A DNA stretch of 64,000 nt from Symbiodinium microadriaticum (GCA_001939145.1 LSRX01000531.1:368324-432323), one strand, 5' to 3'. Shown: positions 50,774 through 60,806, numbered from the stretch's first letter. Notes: a model not told the origin generated them from the letters alone. Made by a program: numbers and translations.

Positions 50774-50854
50774 GCCCGAAATCTTATTGGCATCCAGCCA
50801 GAAGTGGCGTCAGTGAAAGTCAGCACAGCGCTTAGCATTCATTTCTATCGCTGA
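50774..50854 (+). CDS. Candidate terminal exon
   Basis: Acceptor GCTCAACTCTTGCAG ends at 50773. The phase-0 frame reads ARNLIGIQPEVASVKVSTAL then SIHFYR and stops at TGA 50852-50854. Another phase (PKSYWHPARSGVSESQHSA) is also open to a TAG. It could belong to the gene model just upstream or to a separate gene. No family recognised. Confidence 0.3.
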   Translation, partial: ARNLIGIQPEVASVKVSTALSIHFYR

Positions 50855-50889
50855 ACATAAACATTTTTTTGAAACATTGGACGACCCAA

Positions 50890-50962
50890 GAGGGGCCATA
50901 TATACTTATATTATGGAATTAGGCCCCCCTAAAACATAGTAAGGCTGGTCTTCTAAGACGTG
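50890..50962. mobile_element. Family F fragment
   Basis: GAGGGGCCATATATACTTAT, ATTATGGAATTAGGCCCCCC and GGCTGGTCTTCTAAG: left half and centre of F without a right terminus. Confidence 0.6.
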
Positions 50963-51299
50963 AGCCCTCGACCCTATAAACTCTGCACCCTAAACCTTAA
51001 ACCATAAGGCCCCAAACGGGTTTTTAGGGGTTAGGTGTAGGGCTTTAGGGTTGTAGGGTTTGGGGGCTTGGGGTTTAGACACTACCCCAAGTTGCCAAGG
51101 GTCCAAGTACTCTTGTAGGACATACTTGGGCCTTAAAGTAGTACCTACAGGCTCCACAGGTACAGGGACCTGGAAGCCCCAAAACCCCCCAAACTTTTAT
51201 GGTAGCCTTCTAGCACCCTTAAAGGAAGCCCTCAAAGGGCACTCTGGCCCTTTAGGGTTAAGGCTTCGGGCACAGAAAACACATGAGAAGCATCCTCAA

Positions 51300-51430
51300 G
51301 CCGCGGCTTGGGAGTGGTACCTAGACCCTAAACCCTAGACCCTAAAACCTAAACCCTAAACCCTGATACCGAAATCCTAAATCCTAAAACCCTAAACCCC
51401 AAGCCCTAAACCCTAAAATCCTAAATCCTA
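51300..51430 (-). repeat. CCCTAAA array
   Basis: CCCTAAA, CCTAAATCC and CCCCAAG units. Upstream, 51092-51170 holds a D-like remnant (AGGGTCCAAGTACTC, GGGCCTTAAAGTAG). Confidence 0.88.
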
Positions 51431-51570
51431 GCCCAAAGGCTCCATGAACCCATATAGTCCGAGTCCCTAGCCTTGATATACCCGTAAGAGTGCCTTTAAG
51501 GGGTTCCTTTTTAGGCTGTTCCTTTAAGGGTTTCCGTTGAGGGCTACCATAGGGGTTTAGAGTTTAGGGT

Positions 51571-51700
51571 ATCAAGGCTCCATGTACCCATAATAGTATA
51601 TACCTTGGCCATAATCAAGGCGTTCCTATATGCAGGTACGTTAAACCCTAAACCCTAAACCCTAAACCCCTAAACCCTAATCAAGCTACATGGAGCCTTT
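51571..51700. mobile_element. Family D MITE broken by CCCTAAA units
   Basis: ATCAAGGCTCCATGTACCC at left and AATCAAGCTACATGGAGCC at right; between them TATATGCAGGTACGTT runs straight into AAACCCTAAACCCTAAACCC. Confidence 0.85.
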
Positions 51701-51770
51701 GGGTAGGCAAAGCAAGCCGGAGTCGCTTTAAAGACACGAAAAAAACAACGCCATCCAATCCCAAAACTCA

Positions 51771-51941
51771 TACCCAGAGAACCCAGTACCCCTTCATTAA
51801 GCAATGTACCTTCAATTATAGGGGCCTTAATATTTAAGGGTTTAGGGTTTATAATTAAGGAATATACCTTAAACTATAGTGGCCTTAATAGTATGATTTA
51901 AGGTATATTCCTTAATTAACGGGTATTGGGTTCACTGGGTA
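51771..51941. mobile_element. Family C MITE with TTTAGGG insert and overlapping arms
   Basis: TACCCAGAGAACCCAGTACC at left and TATTGGGTTCACTGGGTA at right. ACCTTCAATTATAGGGGCC and ACCTTAAACTATAGTGGCC occur on the two sides of TTAAGGGTTTAGGGTTT. Confidence 0.92.
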
Positions 51942-52139
51942 CCCTAAAGCCTAAACCCTGAACCCAAGCCCAAAGCGCAAAGCCCTGAACCCAGAAAGCC
52001 GAGGTGTCAAGCCGGAGTTAGAGAAAATCGCGAAAGCGTGGCTTGGCTTTGGCTTTTTTTTAAAAGGGGAGCCCGTGGGTGAACAGCTTATGGTTTTGCT
52101 GAAAGTTTAGGATCTAGGGTTTCAGGCTTCAGCTGGTGT

Positions 52140-52390
52140 GTTGTTCCACGGTTTAGGGTTTAGGGTTTGGGGTTTAGGGTTTAGGATTTAGGCCTAAAGC
52201 CCTAAACCCTAGAAGCCCTTTCCCCTCGACCCTGGAAGCCCTAAAAACCCTGAGCCCTAAAGCCTAAACCCTAGAAGCCCTAAAACCCTAAACCCTCGAA
52301 GCCCTAAATCCTAAACCACTAGAAACCCTAAGCCCTAAACTCTAGAAGCCCTAAAACCCTAAACCCCTAAACCCTGAACCCCTAAGCCGA
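52140..52390. repeat. TTTAGGG then CCCTAAA arrays
   Basis: TTTAGGG units at 52151-52192 face CCCTAAA units with CTAGAAGCC spacers (52196-52385), a convergent pair. Confidence 0.92.
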
Positions 52391-52520
52391 CATACCCCAA
52401 ACGCCCTAAGCTGGCAGGGTCCCTACGGCTGTAAGGATCCCGAGGTCTGGTACTGTAAGGAGGGGTGAGGGATGTCCGTTGATCCCGTGACACATCGAGG
52501 GAGGTTTCGCCAAACGGACA

Positions 52521-52860
52521 CTCACGTGACTCTGCCAGCCAAGCCCACTTTGATGTTGCTCCATATGACTCAGTCGTATGGCATACCTCGGTTGGAGCAA
52601 CACTGCTGACAGCCGAGAGCTCGGAATTCACAACTCACGTGACTCTGCCAGTCAAGCCCACTTTGATGTTGCTCCATATGACTCAGTCGTATGGCATACC
52701 TCGGCTGGAGCAACACTGCTGACAGCCGAGAAGTCGGAATTCACAACTCACGTGACTCTGCCAGTCAAGCCCACTTTGATGTTGCTCCAACAGGGGTATG
52801 CCATACGACTCAGTCATATGGTATACCCCGGTTGGAGCAACACTGCTCCATGTACCTAGG
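52521..52860. repeat. Three-unit 113-bp tandem array with foldback
   Basis: Units start at CTCACGTGACTCTGCC (52521, 52634, 52747). Each contains GTTGCTCC...GGAGCAAC. In unit 3 the arms are 25 bp (GTTGCTCCAACAGGGGTATG pairing with GTATACCCCGGTTGGAGC). Units 1 and 2 have lost most of the left arm. ORFs here are shared repeat translations. Confidence 0.93.
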
Positions 52861-52932
52861 GGTTCAGGGTTTAGGGCTTTAGGGTTTTAGGGTTCTGGGT
52901 TTAGGGTTTGAAGGTTTAGGGCTTAGGGTTAG

Positions 52933-53082
52933 TAATTTAAACGCTGCGCGTCGTCCGCCTCGGCCCGGCCGTATGTTGGGAGGAAGACATGATGCCAGGT
53001 CTGGGGCTTTTGCTTTCGCAGGATATCGGGGTGCAGCGTCTGCGGGGTGAAGAGTGATAGGGTTTGTGCATAGACAAACTAT
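52933..53082 (+). mobile_element. Family L, left part, entering a gap
   Basis: TAATTTAAACGCTGCGCG to TAGACAAACTAT, then N. The sequence after the gap (CCCCCCACCCCAACGCGG) does not match the L right arm, so the element may be truncated or the gap may span its end. Confidence 0.8.
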
Positions 53083-53808
53083 NNNNNNNNNNNNNNNNNN
53101 NNNNNNNNNNNNNNNNNNNNNNNNNNNNNNNNNNNNNNNNNNNNNNNNNNNNNNNNNNNNNNNNNNNNNNNNNNNNNNNNNNNNNNNNNNNNNNNNNNNN
53201 NNNNNNNNNNNNNNNNNNNNNNNNNNNNNNNNNNNNNNNNNNNNNNNNNNNNNNNNNNNNNNNNNNNNNNNNNNNNNNNNNNNNNNNNNNNNNNNNNNNN
53301 NNNNNNNNNNNNNNNNNNNNNNNNNNNNNNNNNNNNNNNNNNNNNNNNNNNNNNNNNNNNNNNNNNNNNNNNNNNNNNNNNNNNNNNNNNNNNNNNNNNN
53401 NNNNNNNNNNNNNNNNNNNNNNNNNNNNNNNNNNNNNNNNNNNNNNNNNNNNNNNNNNNNNNNNNNNNNNNNNNNNNNNNNNNNNNNNNNNNNNNNNNNN
53501 NNNNNNNNNNNNNNNNNNNNNNNNNNNNNNNNNNNNNNNNNNNNNNNNNNNNNNNNNNNNNNNNNNNNNNNNNNNNNNNNNNNNNNNNNNNNNNNNNNNN
53601 NNNNNNNNNNNNNNNNNNNNNNNNNNNNNNNNNNNNNNNNNNNNNNNNNNNNNNNNNNNNNNNNNNNNNNNNNNNNNNNNNNNNNNNNNNNNNNNNNNNN
53701 NNNNNNNNNNNNNNNNNNNNNNNNNNNNNNNNNNNNNNNNNNNNNNNNNNNNNNNNNNNNNNNNNNNNNNNNNNNNNNNNNNNNNNNNNNNNNNNNNNNN
53801 NNNNNNNN
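53083..53808. other. Assembly gap (726 N)
   Basis: Largest N run of the window; begins in the same position of an L element as the gap at 9687. Confidence 0.98.
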
Positions 53809-53894
53809 CCCCCCCCACCCCAACGCGGCCCATCCTCTCGTGCTCTTGCTTCGGGCATTCGGCTCCTGTCTTGGAGTTCCTTTCTCTCGGCTTT

Positions 53895-54632
53895 GGCTTA
53901 CAGCTTTAGGGTTTAGGGGTTCAGGGTTTAGGGTTCAGGGTTTAGGGGTTTAGGGGTTTGGGGTTTGGGATTTTGTGCTTAAGGGTTTGGGGTTTGGGGA
54001 ATAACAGTTCCCATATGGGTCAAGCACTTATTACTCCATGTACTCCTCAGTGTCGCGAGACTTCCTTGCCGGGCTCCTTCCAAGGTTCAGGCTTTAGGGT
54101 TGCTTGCCAGATTCCTTGAATGCTTTGGGGTCTAGGGTTGCTTCAGGGTTCTCTTAGTGTTACCTTTCAACGGTGCCCCTTAAGATCTTGAAGCCCTACC
54201 CAGACGCTCCCAGTTCTCCCAAAGGCTCGCTGTCAGCACCATCAGGCCCTAAACCCTAAAGCCCTAAAGCCCCAAACGGCCCTAAACCCTAAAGCCCTAA
54301 ACGGCCCTAAACCTTAAACTAAACCTTAGACGGCCCTAAACCCTAAACTAAACCTTAGCGGCCCGAAACTTTATAAATCTAAACGACCCTAAACCCTAAA
54401 CTCTAAACGGCCATAAACCCTAAACGGCCATAAACCCTAATGTCAGGACCATCAGGCCCTGGATGAACGATACTCTTGGGGGAGCTTGCAACCACTAATC
54501 CCCTCCAACCGCAAGTAAGGGTTAAGGGTTTAGGATTTAGGATTTAGGGTTTAGAGGATTTAGGATTTAGGGTTTAGGCTTTAGAGGTTTAGCATGTAGG
54601 ATTTGGGGTTTAATTCGTGGGGTCACTGAGGA
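53895..54632. repeat. TTTAGGG and CCCTAAACGG arrays
   Basis: TTTAGGG units 53900-54000. CCCTAAACGG(C)-type units 54245-54440, where CGGC interrupts each unit. TTTAGGATTTAGGG units 54520-54612. No gene. Confidence 0.88.
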
Positions 54633-54790
54633 ACTGAGGTAAGAGGAGAAGAGCACCTGGCATCAAGAAAGCTACCGTCGCAAGCGCTCTTGCCAGGAAC
54701 CCGAGAGTGAATCTGTACATCGGAGGCAACAGTGCCTGCTTCCCAGATACCACGCTTGAAGTTAGCTGTAAATCGGAAACCTCCACTTAG
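54633..54790 (+). CDS. Candidate exon with no ATG
   Basis: Open from TGA upstream to TAG at about 54788-54790. It reads PGIKKATVASALARNPRVNL then YIGGNSACFPDTTLEVSCKS. An antisense 70-codon frame with an ATG covers the same bases, so the strand is uncertain. A short ATG frame (MQSFFFHICKPTGS before GTGAAC) follows at 54801-54842. No family recognised. Confidence 0.25.
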
Positions 54791-54860
54791 CTTAGTCATC
54801 ATGCAATCCTTTTTTTTCCACATTTGCAAACCCACCGGATCCGTGAACTAAGGCCTAAGG

Positions 54861-55187
54861 TTGAGTTTATGTTGTGCAAATGACAGTACTTTGGACCTTC
54901 ACCTTCGGATACCCGACATATCTCCTGTGCTTGGACCATGTAAATCTCAGCACATGTTGCCCCAATTATATTTCCAAACTTTCATGATCCATACTGCAGA
55001 GTCGTCGGGCCACGTTTCCATCGCCGTCGCAGCTCGCGGCCATACTTACTCTTGCGGATGCGCGATAGGGTTCAAGCATTTTTCTCGAAGTCTACGCTAC
55101 ATGTTCATTCGAACGATCTCCCTAGCCGCGGCCCCAGACCCTGTCCATGCCTCTGGCTTACGCACTGTTGAGGGTTTAGTAATTTAG
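54861..55187 (+). CDS. 108-codon open frame, unknown
   Basis: Non-repetitive frame without an early ATG, ending at TAA in 55185-55187. It reads LDLHLRIPDISPVLGPCKSQ, then SSGHVSIAVAARGHTYSCGC and RTISLAAAPDPVHASGLRT. Internal splice-like sites exist (acceptor GATCCATACTGCAG at about 54990-55003; donor GTAAAT at 54940), but joining them gives a stop in this phase, so I keep it unspliced. Five Cys; no signal peptide or family motif that I can name. Confidence 0.33.
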   Translation: MSLCCANDSTLDLHLRIPDISPVLGPCKSQHMLPQLYFQTFMIHTAESSGHVSIAVAARGHTYSCGCAIGFKHFSRSLRYMFIRTISLAAAPDPVHASGLRTVEGLVI

Positions 55188-55856
55188 GGCAACCCGACAC
55201 CATCAACCCTCTAATGTAGGAGCCTAAACAATTGCCAATACTAATTTGGTGGTTCCGTAGTATAATTATAGATTATAGTACATAATATACCACCAAAAAC
55301 CCTGTTCTAACTATGAAGGCCCCTATAGTATCCGAGGGAGGCACCGGGCCCGGTTTGTCCGTAGGAGTTTCCCCGCAAAGCCCTGGCGTGCTATGGGACC
55401 CCAAGGCCCTAAACCTCTAACCTCTGCACCCTAAACCGAAGACATAATTCTCCCCAGAAGACCCAACCCAGCATTGGGTTTAGGGCTTTAGGGGTTTAGG
55501 GTTTAGGGTTCCTGAACCCTAAACCCTAGCAGCCCTGGGCCCTGGGCCCTAAAACTCACTCGAACACCCAACCCAGTGCTACCAAGGGTACTCTAAACAA
55601 GGTGCATGGACCATGGTTTTGGGGTCATACCCCTTTTTAAGAGGTACATTGGTTGCTCTAGGTGTAGCTGAAGGATGCCTTCGTCCTAGCCCTACTAACC
55701 CGTGAAGCTTGAAAATAATCTAAGCTACTCGATTCTTGATGCCCCAAACCCGCAACCGACTAGACAAAGCAAGACCATAACACATCATGCATTGAACCTG
55801 CAGTGCCAAGTTTCCGTAAACCCTGAACCCTACACTCTAAACTAAACTTGCCCCAG

Positions 55857-55962
55857 GTTGCCTTCGAGTGCATGATCCCCCCGGAGTGTCGGCATCCCTC
55901 ACGGGTATGGAACGTGGTGAACATCAAGGTCCTCAACTTCTGCACCGAACACTGGGTTGAAG
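55857..55962 (+). CDS. Candidate internal exon, Cys-rich
   Basis: Acceptor AAACTTGCCCCAG ends at 55856 and donor GTTCGT begins at 55963. The phase-0 frame of 35 codons plus one base reads VAFECMIPPECRHPSRVWNV then VNIKVLNFCTEHWVE. An antisense frame at 55760-55945 overlaps. The flanks are CCCTAAA and TTTAGGG units, which would be intronic. It is one of the more convincing single exons, but I recognise no family. Confidence 0.35.
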
Positions 55963-56390
55963 GTTCGTCTTTTTGGGGTTTAGGGAAATTTAGGGTTTAG
56001 GGTGTTGTTAGGATCCCCGAACCCTAAACCCCAAACCCCTAACCCCTCAATCCGGCACCTCCGTGGAACCCTCAAGCGCCAGATCCTGAAGGTTTAGCTT
56101 AGGGTGTACAGTTTTGGGTTTAGAGTTCAGGATGTAAGCTGACTTAGGGAAGTCTATAGTTACATTTGGGGAAGTCTATAGTTACAGGTACTTTGTAAAC
56201 TATATGAGTTCATGGACCCTCATACCCTGAACCTTCAACACTTGTGGTCCCACGTCGCATATTCATTGACCCTACAAGCACCCACATGGAAACGTTTCGA
56301 ACTGAATGCCAAAGTGTATACTCGATGGGCACAAGGACCTCCCGGTTAAAGAAGACCCCTAAAGGGTTTAGGGTTTAGGGGAACTGGTAA

Positions 56391-56456
56391 GGCACATGAA
56401 CCCGTATGGACGCATGCTGCTTGGCACATGAACCCGTATGGACGCATGCTGCTTGG
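56391..56456. repeat. Two-copy 33-bp duplication
   Basis: GGCACATGAACCCGTATGGA followed by CGCATGCTGCTT occurs twice in tandem. A D-like remnant (GAAGTCTATAGTTACA twice, GAGTTCATGGACCC) lies at 56148-56220. Confidence 0.92.
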
Positions 56457-56952
56457 GTGGTCGAGCTGGGGGTGGCAATGGCCAATGCTTGATAAGGGTA
56501 TGTGGATCCTCTGGGTATTGGGTGCAGGGTTTAGGGTTTTAGGTCTTGGGGATGTAAACCGAGAAGCCATGTAAGCCAGATAGTAGGGCACTATAGGGCT
56601 CAGGGCGTAAGAAGCACTAACCCACAATACAGCTATCTGGGCTTTTAGGGTTTACTAGGGAGAAAAAAATATTGTTAGCACTTAGATTGCTAGTCTTCTC
56701 TCCGGTTCTTGGTAGTGAATGGGGGAGTAGGGTGTAGGGGCTACTACAAGGGATCTAAAGGGACTACCATAACCGTTCCCCTGCTGAGAACCAGGAGTCT
56801 TGTTCCATGCTAGCCCTCTGCCCGCCTTTAAGGTTTGTATTTGCTTAATCCCAGACCCTACTTCTTCTTCAAACGCAAATGTCGACTGCAGATCCCCTGC
56901 AAAGGTACAAGAATGACCAGGACTCGGACCGAACGGAAAGGAACCGATCAAA

Positions 56953-57210
56953 ATGACCCTCAAGCCCACTCGCCGCAATCCAGGCCCAAGCAGCCTTGGC
57001 CCCTGTCAGTTCTGCTGGTTCCTTTTCCGACCCCCCCAGCAGGCTCTGGGGCCAAATTCCAGAGTTCCGCGGTTCCGGCCGGTCGGCGGCTGCCCAAAAA
57101 ACGGCAAGCCCGACGGGGCGTCCGCCCCTGCTGCTAGCCCTGGTAGGGGACGCTGGGGCCTGCTGGTACGGTGCTACCTCCAACCAGTAGGCTTTGCCCC
57201 GAAATCCTAG
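56953..57210 (+). CDS. 85-codon ORF in a GC-rich patch, unknown
   Basis: ATG at 56953, TAG at 57208-57210. Of several overlapping frames on both strands in 56835-57240, this one has the strongest G/C preference at third positions. It reads MTLKPTRRNPGPSSLGPCQF, then PPQQALGPNSRVPRFRPVGG, and is Pro- and Arg-rich. A 121-codon antisense frame is the main rival. No family recognised. Confidence 0.27.
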   Translation: MTLKPTRRNPGPSSLGPCQFCWFLFRPPQQALGPNSRVPRFRPVGGCPKNGKPDGASAPAASPGRGRWGLLVRCYLQPVGFAPKS

Positions 57211-57441
57211 TTGGCCTGGCCACGGCTTCGCCACAATGCAGCCTTCACGGAAAACTTCAGAATATCCGGCTTTGAAAACATACTTGTGCGAAGAAACATA
57301 TAAAGCCTTATGCCCTGCGAGTTGTAACTAGGTAGCCTTGGGGTGGGTAAGCCTGCAGGCCGACGCGCGCCCACAAAACCGCGCTTTCGTTTGGCACTCC
57401 CTAAACCCTAAAATCCCCCAAACCCTCGAGTTTCGGTGCAG

Positions 57442-57504
57442 GTCGAAGACCTTGGTCCGTTGCCAGAATCCACGCCCAAATCTCAGTCGATGCACTTAAC
57501 TTGA
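57442..57504 (+). CDS. Candidate terminal exon
   Basis: After GAGTTTCGGTGCAG the phase-0 frame reads VEDLGPLPESTPKSQSMHLT and stops at TGA 57502-57504. Upstream partners not found. It lies 230 bp after the GC-rich ORF at 56953, on the same strand, and could belong to the same gene. Confidence 0.27.
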   Translation, partial: VEDLGPLPESTPKSQSMHLT

Positions 57505-57885
57505 GGCTTGGGGATTTTCGGGGCTCTAGAAGATTTCTACCGGCAGGGTTTTAGGAAGCCTTGGGGATAGAAAGCTTTCGATTCTAGGAAGTTGCTACTG
57601 GGTCCTTTTAAGGGGGTCTAGGGCCCCAATCGGAAGGTCCTTGGAAGCATAGGGGTTGGGAATAGATAAGTACAGTGATACCTGTGTCTAAGGGGGGTTG
57701 TGCATTACTTATAGTCTCCATTGTAGCTCCTTTTTGAGATATACTATCCCCTTATAATCCCCATTACAATTAGACTATGCTAGGCCACAAAGCCCATTCT
57801 TCGGATGTTCGACGGTGCAGCCCAGATCTTATGAACGCCCTTCATGAACCCCAAGCTTTCCAAAGCACTCAGCCAAAGGGTCCGT

Positions 57886-57972
57886 GTGCTTATATGGTAA
57901 CCTCAAGCAAGCCCTATAAAGATTATTGTTAAACGTCAAGGAACCCTTAGAAGAACATGTTTTAAGCACACG
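57886..57972. mobile_element. Diverged family D-like element
   Basis: AAGGGTCCGTGTGCTTATAT at left and AAGCACACGGGCCC at right; the inner part no longer matches D closely. Confidence 0.5.
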
Positions 57973-58195
57973 GGCCCGTAATTAGGGTGAAACAGTTGTC
58001 AGTCATATGCCTTCTGCTAAGGTCCGGTGAGCACAAGTTCAGGCCGGGATTCTGAGAAGTTGTTTGTTCTTCACTTTTCTTTCGGTCCGGGCTTAGACCC
58101 TAAATCCAAACCCCAGACCACAATCCTGGGTCCAGGCAGGGTTTATGGTGCGTGCTGAAGTGTCGGAGTTTGCATTAAGTTCCTTCTCCTCGTGG

Positions 58196-58292
58196 GTAGT
58201 TCTCTAGATTAGGGTCCCCTTTTGGGTCCCCAAAATAGTACGGCACCCTTACAAACAGGACCCCAAAAGGGACCCTAATTTAGAGAACTACT
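58196..58292. mobile_element. Family I inverted-repeat element
   Basis: GTAGTTCTCTAGATTAGGGT and ACCCTAATTTAGAGAACTAC, then CCCTTTTGGG and CCCCAAAAGGG inside. Only copy seen in the window. Confidence 0.8.
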
Positions 58293-58526
58293 ACCCTCGT
58301 GTCTCCGTATTATGTCAGCCGGATCCATGGCTTCAGCGTGTCAAGGCTCTTACAGGGTCCAAGTCCTGGGGTAGTAGGCTTTGATCGTAACATAGAAGGT
58401 TACTATGAAGGCCACTTGGAACTCTAGGGCCGCAACTTACTCTGCCTTGAACCGTTGACGGGCTGCGACACTCCAAAGAGGAAGCTGAGGCAAGGGGCTT
58501 GGATTTAAAACTCTGCCATCCCGCAG

Positions 58527-58664
58527 CTTAAAACCTCGATGCCCAAGCCTTTTGACATCCTTGCAGAAGACCCCTTCATCTCCCCCAAACACCCGAACAC
58601 AAATCGGTCGGATAGCCCACGACATTCAGCAAGCTACCCTAAACCGTCGTGTCAAGCTCTATAA
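58527..58664 (+). CDS. Candidate terminal exon
   Basis: Acceptor CTCTGCCATCCCGCAG ends at 58526. The phase-0 frame reads LKTSMPKPFDILAEDPFISP then KHPNTNRSDSPRHSA and stops at TAA 58662-58664. An antisense ATG frame (58437-58625) overlaps and also looks protein-like. No family recognised. Confidence 0.28.
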   Translation, partial: LKTSMPKPFDILAEDPFISPKHPNTNRSDSPRHSASYPKPSCQAL

Positions 58665-58680
58665 ACGCCTAGCCCTTAAC

Positions 58681-58829
58681 CCAGATCTTCCAAAACCCTG
58701 TAATTAAGGCATATACCTTGAATTCTGGTAGGACCCCAAATAGGGTTTAGGGTTTAGGGTTAAGTTTTTAGGGTTTAGGGTGAAGGGTTTAGAGTGTTCC
58801 TTTATCAAAAGGTTTTGGAAGATTTGGGA
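58681..58829. mobile_element. Family C2 MITE broken by TTTAGGG units
   Basis: CCAGATCTTCCAAAACCCTG at left and AAGGTTTTGGAAGATTTGGG at right; TTGAATTCTGGTAGGACCCC is followed by TTTAGGG units at 58742-58795. Confidence 0.85.
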
Positions 58830-58982
58830 ACCCAACCCCTCGAAGCCAAAGCTGAGCACGGTAGTTTACAAGAGCTTATAATACAGAGGCCGGCGTGTGT
58901 AGCCCTGTTATTCATCAAGATTCCAGACTATCGTTACTATAGTTCTGATATAGCATACCCCATAAACCCCTTTTTGTGATAT

Positions 58983-59099
58983 ATGACTGTCCCTATGTTG
59001 CATCCGCTGCGCAGTATCCGCTTGGCGGACAGAGCGGAAGACATGATTCGTTTGATGCTTTGCTTGCTTTATGACCCGGGTTCAGGGTTTAAGGTGTAG
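58983..59099 (+). CDS. Candidate first or single exon, 38 codons
   Basis: ATG at 58983 and TAG at 59097-59099. It reads MTVPMLHPLRSIRLADRAED then MIRLMLCLLYDPGS; the last codons are TTCAGGG-type repeat. A donor may be the GTTCAG at 59080. A second frame is open over the same bases. No family recognised. Confidence 0.25.
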   Translation: MTVPMLHPLRSIRLADRAEDMIRLMLCLLYDPGSGFKV

Positions 59100-59269
59100 G
59101 GTGTGGGATTTAAGTCTCGAGGGTCTACGGGTGTATGGTTCAGGACCTAACTTTGATTTTATGACCGGGCGATCGTGGTTCCAACGTTGGTAACAGACTG
59201 TTTGTAGGCGTGTATGTTTCTGTGTACAGCCTCATGGGTTCTTATGATTCTTGAACATGCTGGAAAGGG

Positions 59270-59305
59270 CCCTAAACCCTAAGCCCTAAACCCTAAACCC
59301 TAAAC
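59270..59305 (-). repeat. CCCTAAA array
   Basis: Five CCCTAAA units; CCTAAACC variants with AACATGC and ACAAAA spacers continue to about 59470. No gene between 59100 and 59974. Confidence 0.88.
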
Positions 59306-59597
59306 CAGGCGATGCTTGGAGACTAGAGTCTTGGACGAGCGACAAAGGTAAACCCGGCCCTACATGCTAAAACCACAACCTAAACCCTAACACTAAAACA
59401 AAACCTAAACCCCAACATGCTAAAAAGAAACAAGCGCCTAAACCCTACACCTCAAACAAAAACAACTAAACCTTAGAAACAGAACTGGTGAGCCCCCCGG
59501 CCCACCCAACGCGGCACACCCAAAACCACGACAGCCCACGTGAACCCTCAACACTATAACCCCGGAAGCTCAAGCTGACAGGAACAACATCTATAGA

Positions 59598-59973
59598 GGG
59601 GTTTAGGGTTTAGGGCTTTAGGGTTTAGGGGTTTAGGGCTTTAGGGCTTTAGGGTTTAGGGGTTTAGGGTTTTAGGGTTTAGAGATGTCTTCTGGGGCCG
59701 TTTCGTGAATCTTCTAGCAAGGATGTAGCAATCATCCCACTATCGGAGTTTGTCTGCATCCTCCGCATGTTTGTGCATCCTCAGGTCGCTAGACCCCTAA
59801 ACCCTAGACCTTCCGAACCTTGGGTTTAGGGTTTAGGGTTAGGGTTTGGGGATTTAGGGTCTAGGTTTAGGGTTAGGGTTTAGGGATTTAGGGTTTAGGG
59901 TTTAGGGTTAGGGTTTAGGGATTTAGGGTTTAGGGTTTAGGTTAGGGTTTAGGGATTTAGGGTTTAGGGTTTA
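59598..59973 (+). repeat. TTTAGGG arrays
   Basis: TTTAGGGCTTTAGGG units at 59598-59685. At 59820-59973 a higher-order unit of TTAGGGTTTAGGGATTTAGGG plus TTTAGGG is repeated four times. Confidence 0.93.
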
Positions 59974-59974
59974 G

Positions 59975-60115
59975 GGGAGCGGCCACCGGACTCCTATAGA
60001 CGGGGCCATACTCTTGGGGTCCAACGTGCTCAAAACCAATGTCGGCGGGACCCAACTTGAAGGGTTTTGCAGAGGCCTCAAGATTCTCTCCGAGCATTTG
60101 GTTCGCTGGAAATAG
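59975..60115 (+). CDS. Candidate terminal exon, 46 codons
   Basis: Open from the TAG that ends the telomeric array to TAG at 60113-60115. It reads DGAILLGSNVLKTNVGGTQL then EGFCRGLKILSEHLVRWK. An internal acceptor (GGGTTTTGCAG) at 60072 would shorten it. Composition changes sharply at the array border. No family recognised. Confidence 0.3.
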   Translation, partial: GSGHRTPIDGAILLGSNVLKTNVGGTQLEGFCRGLKILSEHLVRWK

Positions 60116-60190
60116 TCCCTAGGCAGAAACCCCACACAAAGTTCAACCCTAAGCCTGTAAACCTTCTTTCCCCCTAGACCCTGAGTAAAA

Positions 60191-60388
60191 ATGGCCTCAA
60201 ACTTCCGAGGAAACGATAAATGCCCCAGCTCTTTGAATGCTGATTCAGAAGAGTCCCCCCTAAACCCTAAACCCAGCTGCGTTTCAGCCGAGGAAATGGG
60301 TAGATCTTCCCACAGATGGGCACAAAGGTACTCGCGGCGTTCGGCTTCGTGGTTTTTCAGGTTTAGGGTTTCAGGCTTTCGGGTTTAG
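60191..60388 (+). CDS. ATG-initiated frame, possibly two exons
   Basis: ATG at 60191 in a good context (AAAAATGGCC). The first part reads MASNFRGNDKCPSSLNADSE. The middle is a translated CCCTAAACCC unit, which could be part of an intron ending CAGCTGCGTTTCAG (60287). The second part reads AEEMGRSSHRWAQR before a GTACTC donor. The frame then runs into TTTAGGG units. Product unknown. Confidence 0.28.
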   Translation: MASNFRGNDKCPSSLNADSEESPLNPKPSCVSAEEMGRSSHRWAQRYSRRSASWFFRFRVSGFRV

Positions 60389-60491
60389 GGTTTTCCATCA
60401 ATCACGCCTGACAGGTTGTTCAAGGTTTACGGTTTTCTTGTATTTAGGCTCTTTCGGCTGAGGATGTGAGGGTTTGAGGCTGGGATTGTAG

Positions 60492-60566
60492 GCTTGTCGC
60501 TCTGATTTGCCTTTGGTCGTAAGTGCTGCATTCCGAGATATCTTGAATCCTACCGACCAGCTGTGA
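60492..60566 (+). CDS. Candidate terminal exon
   Basis: After GAGGCTGGGATTGTAG the phase-0 frame reads ACRSDLPLVVSAAFRDILNP then TDQL and stops at TGA 60564-60566. A GTAAGT donor at 60519 offers a shorter alternative. It could continue the frame at 60191, but the phase could not be fixed. Confidence 0.27.
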   Translation, partial: ACRSDLPLVVSAAFRDILNPTDQL

Positions 60567-60806
60567 ACTCGATAAGATTGAGTTTCATTTGGCTCTGAGA
60601 GTCGGAGTTCGTGGCTTGGGGCTGTGTTTAGGGCTTACACTGTTCATGGTTCAGGGTTTAGGGTTTAGGTGTGGGTTTATAAGGTTCAGGAGAATTGTCT
60701 CCTTGTTGTTCAGGGCGTTGGGTTGAGGGTTCTGATGTCTGTGTCGGTTGCCACTGAGTTTCAGTTGCTGCTGGATGGGCATTAAGAAGCTCTCGGAGGT
60801 CCACTC

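Noticed and set aside
56346-56627. 93-codon minus-strand frame, and many frames ending in NPKP or GFRV
   Set aside because: NPKP and GFRV are translations of CCCTAAACC and TTTAGGG units; here the frame also spans a 33-bp tandem duplication.
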